64,000 nt of DNA. Source: JALOKP01 sp963800865. Its GTDB lineage: Bacteria > Acidobacteriota > Polarisedimenticolia > J045. The stretch spans positions 2,108,001-2,172,000 of the forward strand of contig CAWDCL010000004.1 of assembly GCA_963800865.1 (NCBI GenBank), written 5' to 3'. How positions within the stretch are numbered: the stretch's first letter is position 1; every line of letters begins with the position of its first letter. This document shows, piece by piece, positions 29,077 to 37,538 of the stretch. The notes under the pieces were generated by a model that saw only the letters and a program-made list of their open reading frames with translations, was not told where the DNA came from and did not search any database. The position numbers and the translations under genes were made by a program.

Positions 29077-31259
29077 GGCGTCCCCGCCCGCTTCCCCGCG
29101 ACGCTGCGCTGCGTCGGCGGCTTCACGCGCGCCTCTCCGCGCCCCTCGAACGCCTGCGCCCGCCGGGCGAGCGCGCTCTCCGGACCGGCCTTGGCGAAGA
29201 CCTTGTCCGCCCGGACCGTCTCCGTGACCTGCGGGCCGGCGATCGGCTCGGCCTTGTCGAGCGCCGCGATCGCGGCGGCCTCGTTGCCGGCCGCGGCCTC
29301 GACGCGCGCCAGCTCGACCCAGGCCTGGGCCACGCCGGGCTGCGTCGCGAGGATCGCCTGGAGGCGCTTGCGGGCGTCATCGTGCCGGCCGCCCGCGCCC
29401 ATCAGGCGCGCCATCCCGAGCTGCAGCGCGAGGTTCTGCGGGTCCTTCGCGAGCGCTTCGTCGATGATCGTCGCGCCGTAGGCGAGCAGGCCGGCGCGCT
29501 CGAGGACGCGCGCCTGGTTCAGCGCGTCCTGCGCCGGGTCGCCCGTCGCGCCGACCGACTTCACCAGCGCGGTGGCGGCCTCCCCTTCCTTCCCCTGCGC
29601 GAGCAGCAGCTCCGCGGCGCGGGTGTAGGGGTAGCGGTACGACGGGTCGAGCTGCGCAGCCTCGGCGAAGCGGGCGAGCGCCGCCTCCTTCTCGCCGAGG
29701 TCGACGAGCGTGTTCCCCAGCTTGGCCACGAGGCCGGCCGAGCGCTGGCGCGGCGACTCCAGCGCCTTCTCGTAGGCGACGCGCGCGCGGTAGGCGTTCT
29801 GGGTCTGCATGAAGAGGTCGCCCTGCCACTCGTAGAGCTCGGGCGCGTCCTTCTCGTCGTTGATGAGGAGCTGCACCTGCTCGATCGCGGCCTCGGTGGC
29901 GCCGATCGTGGAGAGCTGCTCGGCCACGGCGACGCGCTCGCCGGGGGTGAGCCGGCCGGCCAGGAGCGGATCGAGCAGCGCGCGGGCACCCGCGGCGTCC
30001 TCGGCCCCGGCCAGCGTGCGCGCGACGTCGATCCGCCGGGCCACGGACTCGCCGGCGATCGCCTTCAGTTCCTCGAGAACCGGGGCGCGCTCGTCCGGCG
30101 GCAGCAGCTGCACGAGGAGTGCGCGCGGAGCGATCGCGGCCGGTGCGAGACGCGCCGCCTCGCGGAGGGCCGCGACGGCGTCCGGCAGCCGGTCCGTCGC
30201 GAGCGCCTGGTGGGCCTCGCCCATCTTCGCGAGGACCTCGGCCGGAGCGGCGTCCCCGGCGTTGGCGAGCAGCGGCGGTGCCGCTTCGCCGGCGTTGCGA
30301 CGCAGGCCGGGCCAGCCGTAGAGGCGCTGCGGGAGGGTCGTCACCGCGATCGCCGCCGCCGCCCCCGTGCGCGGCGCCTTGGCGGCATCGATGCCGAGGA
30401 GGTCGAGCACCGCGTCGTGCAGGCCGGCCAGCGAGGCCGGGGGAGCGACGCGATCGGCTCCGCTGCCAAGCAGCGTCACGGTCTCGAGGACGACGGGATC
30501 GGAGAGGGTCAGCCCGAAGCGCTGCTCCCCCTGCTCCCCCAGCCCCATCCCGTAGAGCGGCGCGACGACCATCGTCGTGCGGCCGGAGAGGCCGTAGGAG
30601 TCGAGCGCGTCGCGCAGCAGGCCGATCGCCTCGTTGACGTCCTTCATCGCGGCGTCGTAGGCGGCCCGGGGCTGGCCCGGATCGAAGCGGCCGGCCGGGT
30701 CTCCGAGGTGGATCCAGACGAAGAGCGGGTTCTGGTTCGGTCGCGCGCGCAGGTAGGAGAGGAACTGCGAGGCGACTTCCTGGGCGGCGACGAAACCGCC
30801 GCGCCACGGGCGCATCCGGCCGCTCTCGTCGGCGGCAATCGCAGACAGCGTCGGGCTGGAGGGGCTCTCGAAGAGGTCGAATCCGCGCGCAAGGCCGGAG
30901 AGGGTCGAGATCGAGCCCTCGCCCAGGTAGGCGCGGGTCTCGTAGCCCTCGCGCTTCAGGATCTCGGCCAGCGTCGCGGCGCCGGGAGGGACGCGCGCCA
31001 TGTCCCCTTCCCCCGCCCAGCCCGGGGTCCCGGGGAGGGCGCCCGTCATCAGCGCGGCGGCCGCGCCGGCACTGTCGGGGACGGGGCTCAGCGCCTGCCC
31101 AGCCCGCGGAGCGCCCGTTCCGCCGGCGACGACGTCGGCGCCGCGCGCGGCCCCGACGGTGACGAGGAGGACCGATTCCTTCGGGCGGCTGCAGCCGGCC
31201 GTGAGAGCCGCCAGGACGGCGAGGATGAGAAAGAGAGGTGTCCGCGTCGCACGAGGCAT
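29073..31259 (-). CDS. Lipoprotein with degenerate sulfatase-like domain and TPR repeats
   Basis: 728 residues. Lipobox LTAGC at the end of the signal peptide (ATRTPLFLILAVLAALTAGC). Residues of the first third resemble the sulfatase fold of the neighbouring gene (ARGFDLFESP, LFVWIHLGDPAGRFDPGQ). The metal-binding start is degenerate, however (VTVGAARGADVV in place of SIDSLRADEV), and no DHGE motif is seen, so it is probably inactive. The C-terminal half is TPR-like (LGNTLVDLGEKEAALARFAEAAQLDP). It may act as a scaffold partner of the sulfatase-like protein it is coupled to. ATG at 31259. Confidence 0.78.
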   Translation of the reverse strand: MPRATRTPLFLILAVLAALTAGCSRPKESVLLVTVGAARGADVVAGGTGAPRAGQALSPVPDSAGAAAALMTGALPGTPGWAGEGDMARVPPGAATLAEILKREGYETRAYLGEGSISTLSGLARGFDLFESPSSPTLSAIAADESGRMRPWRGGFVAAQEVASQFLSYLRARPNQNPLFVWIHLGDPAGRFDPGQPRAAYDAAMKDVNEAIGLLRDALDSYGLSGRTTMVVAPLYGMGLGEQGEQRFGLTLSDPVVLETVTLLGSGADRVAPPASLAGLHDAVLDLLGIDAAKAPRTGAAAAIAVTTLPQRLYGWPGLRRNAGEAAPPLLANAGDAAPAEVLAKMGEAHQALATDRLPDAVAALREAARLAPAAIAPRALLVQLLPPDERAPVLEELKAIAGESVARRIDVARTLAGAEDAAGARALLDPLLAGRLTPGERVAVAEQLSTIGATEAAIEQVQLLINDEKDAPELYEWQGDLFMQTQNAYRARVAYEKALESPRQRSAGLVAKLGNTLVDLGEKEAALARFAEAAQLDPSYRYPYTRAAELLLAQGKEGEAATALVKSVGATGDPAQDALNQARVLERAGLLAYGATIIDEALAKDPQNLALQLGMARLMGAGGRHDDARKRLQAILATQPGVAQAWVELARVEAAAGNEAAAIAALDKAEPIAGPQVTETVRADKVFAKAGPESALARRAQAFEGRGEARVKPPTQRSVAGKRAGTP

Positions 31260-31296
31260 CTGGAGGGTGTCCGGGATAGGTCTGGCGGGCGGTAGC

Positions 31297-34120
31297 TTAG
31301 CGTCCCTTGGCCGCCTGCGCCCCCGCCCCACCCGTGTCGGTGAGGTCCATCAGCCAGATGTCGGCCTCGTTCTCGACGACGGTGGTGTAGGCGTCGCCGG
31401 TCCGGCGATCGATCGAGAGGGCGGCCGAGAACTTGCGCGGTGCGACGTCGGACAGGACGTGGGTCTTTCCGGTCGCCGGGTCGAGGGACTTCAGTTCCGA
31501 GCCGTCCGTGACCCACAGCTCGCCCGCTGCGGTCCAGGCCCCGCCCTGGGCCTTGCCGGGCAACGCCGTCTCCTGGCCCGTCCGCAGGTCGAGCAGGGTC
31601 GCGTTCCGGTCGCGGTCCACGAGGAGGAGGAGCCGTCCGTCCGGGGACCACGCGCGGGGGACGGACTCGGGGTCTGCCAGGCGGCTCGCCGGAAGCACGA
31701 TCCGCGGCGTGCGTGGCGCGGGCGCCGAAGGGTCGATCTCGAGGATCCCCTGCCCCCTCACCCCGTACGCCAGCCGGCTCCCGTCCGGCGACCAGACGGG
31801 CGAGAGGGCGCTGCCCTCCGCGGTCTCGGTCAGCCGCTCGGCTCCCGTTCCGTCGGGATGCATCCGCCAGATCTCGAAGTTCCCCGTCCGATCGGCGGCG
31901 AACGCGATCCACTGGCCGTCTGGCGACCAGCGCGGGGTGCGCTCTTCGTACTTGTCCTGGGTCAGGTTCCGGCGGTCGCTGTTGTCGGTGCGGACGAGGA
32001 CGAGGTCGGAAGGGCCGTCCTGGACGGAGAGTGCGAGCCAGCTGCCGTCGGGGGAGAGGTCGGGGGAGGATTCGACGCGCGTGTCGCCGGTCACGACACG
32101 GGAACTGCTCGATTCACTCGGCCCGACTGACACTCGGTACGCCCTCTCACCCCTTTTCCAACTCACAAGTGCGAGGTGTTGTCCATCCTTCGAGATCGCC
32201 GGGTTCTGTTGCGCCTCCGCGAGGGAACGAACCACCGGAAGCTGCTCCCGGCCACACGCACCGCTGCGCTCGTCGATCGCGAATCGCGCGTATGTCACTT
32301 GCTCCGCTCGAGACGGCTTGTCACAAGAAGGCTCTTTCCCGAGCGCGACCACACGGGGTCCTTCAGAACGCCTTCGATCTTGGCGCAGAGCACGACGTCA
32401 TCGCCGTTCGAGCGGCGGTCCACAGTCCCAAAACCCCGTCTCGCCGACCAATGAAAGCAATTCGCGTCCCCGCGGGTGACCACGCAGGCTCCACCGCGTC
32501 CGTCGCTAGAAGGCGCGATGCTCCTCGAGATGCGGCATGGACTGTCCAGATCTCGCTCTTGAAGTTCCGCGGCGAGCGCCCAACCCCAGCTACTTGCTCT
32601 GTGGAGACAGCTACCGACTCCCCATCAGGTGACCAGTTTGGATGATACCCAAATGTCGAGGAGCTTTCGGACTTGCCGCGTTGTGAGATCGATTACGAAG
32701 ATCCCGCCCCCCTCTCGTTCAGAGCGAAATGCGATCATCCGCCCGTCCGGCGAGAAGGCCGGTTGGGCGTCTGCTGAGTTCGAGTCTCTGGTGAGATTCT
32801 CCGGGCGCTGCTCTCCCGTCCGATCTAGGTAGATATCCCAGTCGCCGTCGATTTCGCTGGCATACGCGATCCAGTACCGTCTGGGGACAAAGACGGTGAG
32901 ATCTCGACACCCGGCGACTGCGGTAATCCGCGTTAGCGGTCGCACTCCAGTCGTCTTTGAACTCCACACCGGCCTGACTTCCGTCAGAGAATCCCTGGGA
33001 ATAACCACGCAAGAGCGCCGATGAAGCCTGCGAGTGTCACAGCCACGGAGGACGCCGCAGCGATTCTCCTCCGCTTGCGGGACGACGCGCTGCCGCTCTG
33101 CGCTCGGTCCGTCGCCCCTCGAGAAACTCACCTAGATCCTCGGCGAATTCACGTGCACTCGTGTACCTCTCTCTCGGAGACCGAGCTAGAGCACGATCAC
33201 ACACCGCGGCCAGGGCGGGCGGAACCTCCGGTCGCACTTCCCGGAGACTTGGCGGAGATTCCGTAAGCAATTTCGATAGAACAGCAGAAGGGAGATTGCC
33301 TTCGATAAGGAGGTCGCCCAGCCAGCATCGCGTATAGCACGGCCCCGAGGCTATATACGTCGTGTTCGGGCCTCGGAACGTCACCGCGCGCTTGCTCCGG
33401 CGACATGAACGCCGGCGTTCCCAAGATTGTCGCGCTAAGCGTCAGCTTCGTGGCGGACTCGTCGTGAACGAGTCCAAAGTCTGATGAGCTTCGGAATGTC
33501 GTTTCGGTCTAAGAGGATGTTGGAAGGCTTGACGTCCCTATGGATGAATCCAGCCTCATGAGCGGCTTGCAGCGCGTTGGCCACGGCTCCGATGATCATC
33601 GACCGCCCGGTGACGAATCGACCGGCCCCTGCTCGAGCAGAGCCTCGATCGAGGGGCCATCCACTAAGTCCATCGCAATGAACTGCCAACCGTCCCTCTC
33701 GCCACTCGCATGTACGGTAACGATGTTCGGGTGCTTCAGACTGCGCCACCGCGCGGGCCTCGCGGACAAATCGTTCGGATTGGATATCGTGAAGCGCGCT
33801 GGCCGCGCGGGAGTACTTTGAGCGCGACTCGGCGACCAAGCGGCTGTTGGATCGCCTCGATAGACGATCCCCATGCCGCCGCGACCGATCTCGCGGACCA
33901 CTTCGAATTCCCCGATCTCGCTCTGGCACGTGGCGAGTTCGGTCCTGCGCGACAGCGAGGACTAACCAGGACTCCTTTCTCGGTTAGGAAGTCAGATAGT
34001 GACAGATGCGGGTGCGCTTCTCGCGCGCTCCGCCTCGGCAGCGGCGACATCCTGAGGCGAGAGGACCCCTCGCCGCACGAGCAGTTCGCCCAGGAGCTTG
34101 TCCTCGCGGGAGAGCACCAC
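31297..34120 (-). CDS. Ser/Thr protein kinase with TolB-like beta-propeller, broken into many frame fragments
   Basis: Reassembled across frames, the gene reads as follows. GTG at 34120 opens KLLGELLVRRGVLSPQDVA, an MshEN-like helical motif. The kinase domain follows: EIGRGGMGIVYRG, RRVALKVLP, HPNIVTVHASGE, GFIHRDVKPSNILLDR, DFGLVHDESA, GTPAFMSPEQARG and RSPRERYTSAREFAEDL. A hydrophobic segment near 33010 comes next, then propeller blades (QPAFSPDGRMIAFRS, TPRWSPDGQWIAFAADR). The last 351 codons (31297-32352) are intact. About a dozen single-base shifts lie between 32.3 and 34.0 kb, yet every catalytic motif survives and I see few nonsense changes. Consensus error is therefore favoured over true decay, but a recent pseudogene is possible. 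Confidence 0.7.
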
Positions 34121-34149
34121 AGTGCAGGATACGGAGATCGAGTGGATGG

Positions 34150-34183
34150 TACAGACAAAAGAAGAGGGCCGGCGGACCGGCCC
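34150..34183 (-). terminator. Intrinsic terminator after the secreted-protein genes
   Basis: On the minus strand a GGGCCGG stem, TCCG loop and CCGGCCC stem are followed by TCTTCTTTTGTC. It sits 28 bases after the stop at 34211 and separates these genes from the kinase gene. Confidence 0.75.
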
Positions 34184-34210
34184 CCTTCCGAGAAGCGTAG
34201 TAGGGTTGGT

Positions 34211-35479
34211 CTAGCGCTGCGGCTTGGCCGTGCGCTGCTTGATGATGGCACCGCGATCCGGGCCCGGCAGCTGGGCCTTCGTCGGACCATACTCGACGGC
34301 GTTGTCGTCGATGTCGATCGTCTCGACCTTGTACCAGAGCCCCGTGGCCTTCACGGTACCGGCGGGCATCTGGATGGTGTCGATGAAGCTGTAGGCCGAC
34401 GCCTCACCCTTGGCAGGGATCAACTCGGACACGCGCGCGAACGGACCGTTCTGCGTCGTGGCACGGCTGACGTAGAAGCCCCGGACGCCATCCTCAAGGG
34501 ACGTCTTCCAGGTGACTTCGACATTCGTCTTGCCCGCGTACTTCGCGGCGAGCTCATAGACGCTAGCCGAAAGTCCACCGCCAAGGAAGCACTGACCATT
34601 CGCCGAGAGGTACGCGAGTCGACACCGTCGTTGCCGCCAGCACCGGGGAACCGAATCTTCAGGGCGAACGTGACACGCTGCGCCAGTTCCCGGAACCTCA
34701 GCGGAGCGTGACTGTCGACGAGGTGCCATTGCAGCGAGCTTCACGAACTGGAACTGGCCAGCAGTAGCGGGCGTACGCACAACTCGCCGTGCGTGCACCC
34801 CAAACCTCGTAGCCAAGCGGCGCAACGCCGGCAGTTCTCGCCAACCGATGCAATCGCCGCCCAGCTGAGGTTGAACGAGTCTCGAAGAACTTCCAGGAGC
34901 CGCCTTCGGAACCGGAATGGGGCTCAGGCCGCCCAGATTCGGAATACCAGGACCGCCGGAACTCGCGGGAACACCATTTGCCTCAGACCGGGCGTTGCTG
35001 GCAGTCGCAACGCCGAGGCAATCGGTCCCGTTGGTACCGGTGCAGGTCGCTTCATTCCAGAGACTCGTCGAGTTGACAGTGACGGCGCCGCGAACCCATC
35101 CGTAGAAACCCTGGTGGTTGCCAGCGCCCGCGTTCTTCTCATAGTCAAACACAGCATTGAACACGGTGCCGTCACCGACGCCGAAGTTGAAGATGTCCTC
35201 ACTGTACCCACGGTAACCGCTGAGGCCCTTGGCATTGAAGATGAGCTGGCAGGAGGGCTGTCCAGCGATGAGCTGATCACAGGGCTTGGTCGGGCACGCG
35301 CCTTCGCAACCCGGACTGATCGTCGTCTTGCTATCGGTGTAGTAGCGCTGGAAAACCGCGTTTCCGGTCGGGACCTGAAGCACCGAGGCCTCGAACGGGT
35401 ATGCCTGCGCATTCGCGACGGTCGGAGTCATCACCGCGACAGCCGCAAGTACGAGGCTAAGAATCACGAGCTTACGCAT
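34211..35479 (-). CDS. Secreted protein with C-terminal Fn3-like anchor-type domain (internal frameshifts)
   Basis: About 420 residues. Signal peptide ending TVANAQA. The N-terminal half contains four cysteines close together (CEGACPTKPCDQ) and SGYRGYSEDIFNFGVGDG. The C-terminal 110 residues match the Fn3-like pattern often found at the end of surface proteins: VEVTWKTSLEDGVRGFYVSR and WYKVETIDIDDNAVEYGP. The middle (about 34620-34900) has at least two compensating shifts; for example the neighbouring frame reads RVTFALKIRFPGAGGNDG. The exact middle sequence is unreliable. Strong ribosome binding site GGAGGTAGAAAG before the ATG. Second gene of a two-gene unit, with a terminator after it. Confidence 0.65.
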   Translation of the reverse strand: MRKLVILSLVLAAVAVMTPTVANAQAYPFEASVLQVPTGNAVFQRYYTDSKTTISPGCEGACPTKPCDQLIAGQPSCQLIFNAKGLSGYRGYSEDIFNFGVGDGTVFNAVFDYEKNAGAGNHQGFYGWVRGAVTVNSTSLWNEATCTGTNGTDCLGVATASNARSEANGVPASSGGPGIPNLGGLSPIPVPKAAPGSSSRLVQPQLGGDCIGWRELPALRRLATRFGVHARRVVRTPATAGQFQFVKLAAMAPRRQSRSAEVPGTGAACHVRPEDSVPRCWRQRRCRLAYLSANGQCFLGGGLSASVYELAAKYAGKTNVEVTWKTSLEDGVRGFYVSRATTQNGPFARVSELIPAKGEASAYSFIDTIQMPAGTVKATGLWYKVETIDIDDNAVEYGPTKAQLPGPDRGAIIKQRTAKPQR

Positions 35480-35523
35480 CTTTCTACCTCCGTGGAGAAT
35501 CCCTCGTTTTTTGTGGCTGCTAC

Positions 35524-36165
35524 TCAGTAGTGCGGCCAGACGTAGCCAGACTTCGTCTGCGCCGGGAAGACCACCACTCCCATCCCGAGGTCCAGATTGA
35601 AGTTGTTCGCCGGCGCTGCGCCGCTGAACCAATTGAGTAGAGTGGAGTTCGCCTGGAACTTCGAGACGCGGTTGATCGAACCGGCACCAAGCTTCGTATT
35701 CAGATCGTTGAACAGCTGATTCGCCTTGGTGAACGTCTGATGATACGGCGCGGCAGCGTTGAACGCTTGGTTTGCCGTGAAGCTGAAGGTGAAGTTCGGA
35801 TCATGCGAGCCGACAACAACCGCAGCGGAGACCGGGCCGGAGGCCTTAGCGAACACGACGTAGGCTTCGCCCTTCACGACATTGAAGTTGTTGGAAGGCG
35901 CTGCGCCCGAGAACCAATTCGGAAGCGTCGAGTTGGCCTGATACTTCGAGAGCCGGTTGATATCCGCATCCTGTCCCGACAGATCGTTGAATAGCCCGTT
36001 CGCCTTGGTGAAGTTGTTGTTCCACGGCATCGACAGGTTGAACGCCTGGTTCGCCGCGACGTTCGGCACGAACTTGAAGCCCATGTTCGATGCCGTTGCG
36101 AAACCGCCGACAAGGAGGGCAACGCCGGCCAGCCCCGCGAGGATTCCCTTCAGGTACCGATTCAT
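35524..36165 (-). CDS. Secreted protein made of two homologous repeats, unknown function
   Basis: 213 residues. Signal peptide (GILAGLAGVALLVGGFATAS). The mature part is two copies of a roughly 75-residue unit. Each has NQAFN, an N-terminal aromatic patch, FTKAN-LFNDL, INR-SK-QANSTL-NWFSGAAP-NNFN, and a closing GEAYVVF or GMGVVVF. This layout resembles the short beta-rich domain in Acidobacteriota-type secreted proteins in which an aromatic-rich start ends in a G-x-G/A-Y-x-V strand. I cannot assign a function. Strong ribosome binding site GGAGG, ATG at 36165; 45 bases before the next gene, so an operon is likely. Confidence 0.75.
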   Translation of the reverse strand: MNRYLKGILAGLAGVALLVGGFATASNMGFKFVPNVAANQAFNLSMPWNNNFTKANGLFNDLSGQDADINRLSKYQANSTLPNWFSGAAPSNNFNVVKGEAYVVFAKASGPVSAAVVVGSHDPNFTFSFTANQAFNAAAPYHQTFTKANQLFNDLNTKLGAGSINRVSKFQANSTLLNWFSGAAPANNFNLDLGMGVVVFPAQTKSGYVWPHY

Positions 36166-36385
36166 CCAAACCTCCTCACGCTAATTGGACTTCACCTCGG
36201 AGCCCGTCGCTCCCACCCAGCCACCCGCCGCCCGGAATGCGGCAAGGCTGCCCGGCCGGGCAGATGGAGCGCGGGTCTCCGCGGCTACGTCCGGGTACAG
36301 GTACGGTGTGTCCTGCCCGCCGGCAACGGGTTTCCGGATGCTCCGTGACGGCGAGAGGTTATCGTCATGTAAGTCTGCTGCTCCT
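36166..36385 (-). other. Leader/promoter region of the secreted-protein operon
   Basis: 220 bases without a gene. Contains a perfect 14-bp palindrome TGCCCGGCCGGGCA at 36249-36262. I find no good -10/-35 pair and no recognisable riboswitch. The palindrome could be an operator or an RNA hairpin in the leader. Confidence 0.3.
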
Positions 36386-36835
36386 TCAGTCGACCCGGTA
36401 GAAGATTACGGTCCCGGGCCGGATATCGTCCTGCCGGTCCACGAACTGGCGGCCAGCCGCCGCGTGGACCTGCGCGTCATGCCCATTTGTCGGGCTGCTC
36501 GAGGAGACCACTTTCTGGATCGGCGTCCCGTCCTGGTAGCGGATCACCACCGTCCCGTCCGCCGAGCGGGCGACCTGGAGCGGCGTTCCATCCTGTTCGG
36601 CGATGACCGGGACGCGCAGGCCGACCAGTCCCGCCATGCTCGTCACCGCCAGGAGGACGGTCGCCGCGAGGCCGGCGGCCAGCGACATGGCATGCCCCCG
36701 CCAACCGGCGGCCGGGGTGGACGCGGCACGGACCCGGCTGCGGAGGCGGGCTACCTCGAACTCGGTGACGGCCGGGGCCGTGGCGCGGACCTTCCCCGCC
36801 ATCGCCTGCCAGCCGGGTTCGCTCTCGAAGGTCAT
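36386..36835 (-). CDS. Probable anti-sigma factor, single-pass membrane protein
   Basis: 149 residues. A short cytoplasmic N-terminus (FESEPGWQAMAGKVRAT) is followed by one membrane segment (LAAGLAATVLLAVTSMAGLVG) and an extracytoplasmic tail of about 70 residues, which begins VIAEQDGTPLQVARSADGTV. Assigned from topology and its place directly after an ECF sigma gene; no zinc anti-sigma HxxxCxxC motif is present. ATG at 36835 has GGAG upstream; an in-frame ATG at 36871 is an alternative. Confidence 0.62.
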   Translation of the reverse strand: MTFESEPGWQAMAGKVRATAPAVTEFEVARLRSRVRAASTPAAGWRGHAMSLAAGLAATVLLAVTSMAGLVGLRVPVIAEQDGTPLQVARSADGTVVIRYQDGTPIQKVVSSSSPTNGHDAQVHAAAGRQFVDRQDDIRPGTVIFYRVD

Positions 36836-36916
36836 CGTCGGTTGCTCCGGGGGGTCGGGATCGCCCCTCACCCGGTCATACCCGGGTCCGGGGCGGGGCG
36901 TTCATCCCCGGGACGA

Positions 36917-37501
36917 CTATTTTTCGGGGCCGAGGAGTTCCGGCCGGTGGGACCGGAACCAGTCCATGACCTTGCGCCGGGCGTCCGAGGACTGGCGGCG
37001 GACGGTGACGTCGGCCACCTGGAAGACCTCCGCGATCACGGCCACCTCCAGCCCCTCGACGTCCCGGAGCAGGAAGACCTCCCGCTCCCGCTCACTGAGA
37101 ATCCGGGACGCCTCCATCAGCGCGGCCCGGAACTGCGCCTCCTCGACGGCCCGTCCCTGGTCCGGGGCCGCGGACAGCTCGGTCCCGGCGGACTCGAGCC
37201 CGTCCTCCCGCCGCCGCGGCGACCGGGACCGGGCCGACTTCGCCGCATTGAGGGTCAGCCGCACCAGCCAGGCTTCGATCGGCCGTTCCGGATCGACCCG
37301 CCCGATCGTCCGGATCAGCCGGACGAAGACCTCCTGGGCCACGTCCTCCGCGTCCTCCCGGTGGCGCGTCACGCCACGGGCGACGGAGAGCACGCGCCGG
37401 CCGTGGCGCGTGACGAGCTGGTCGAGCGCGTCGCGGTCGCCAGCCTGTGCGGCGCGGACCAGCTCGGCGTCGGACGGCTCCGGGTGACGAGGGGAGTCCA
37501 T
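36917..37501 (-). CDS. ECF-type RNA polymerase sigma factor
   Basis: 194 residues with sigma region 2 (LDQLVTRHGRRVLSVARGVT, EDAEDVAQEVFVRLIRTIG) and region 4 (ASRILSEREREVFLLRDVEG, VADVTVRRQSSDARRKV). The region 4 helix begins with SEREREVF, as in ECF family members. Followed by a membrane anti-sigma candidate, suggesting envelope-signal control. Its ATG on the minus strand shares CATG with a plus-strand ATG, and the plus-strand sulfatase gene starts 37 bases away, so the intergenic promoter region is very small. Confidence 0.9.
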   Translation of the reverse strand: MDSPRHPEPSDAELVRAAQAGDRDALDQLVTRHGRRVLSVARGVTRHREDAEDVAQEVFVRLIRTIGRVDPERPIEAWLVRLTLNAAKSARSRSPRRREDGLESAGTELSAAPDQGRAVEEAQFRAALMEASRILSEREREVFLLRDVEGLEVAVIAEVFQVADVTVRRQSSDARRKVMDWFRSHRPELLGPEK

Positions 37502-37514
37502 GAGAGCGCGACGG

Positions 37515-37520
37515 TATACT
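37515..37520 (+). promoter_or_regulatory. Possible -10 box for the sulfatase operon
   Basis: TATACT ending 18 bases before the GTG at 37539, between divergent sigma and sulfatase-like genes; no clear -35. Confidence 0.3.
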
Positions 37521-37538
37521 CGCACGCTCGGAGCCCGC

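Noticed and set aside
36166..36385. Riboswitch (for example c-di-GMP class I) in the secreted-protein leader
   Set aside because: No match to conserved core sequences; only a palindrome is visible.
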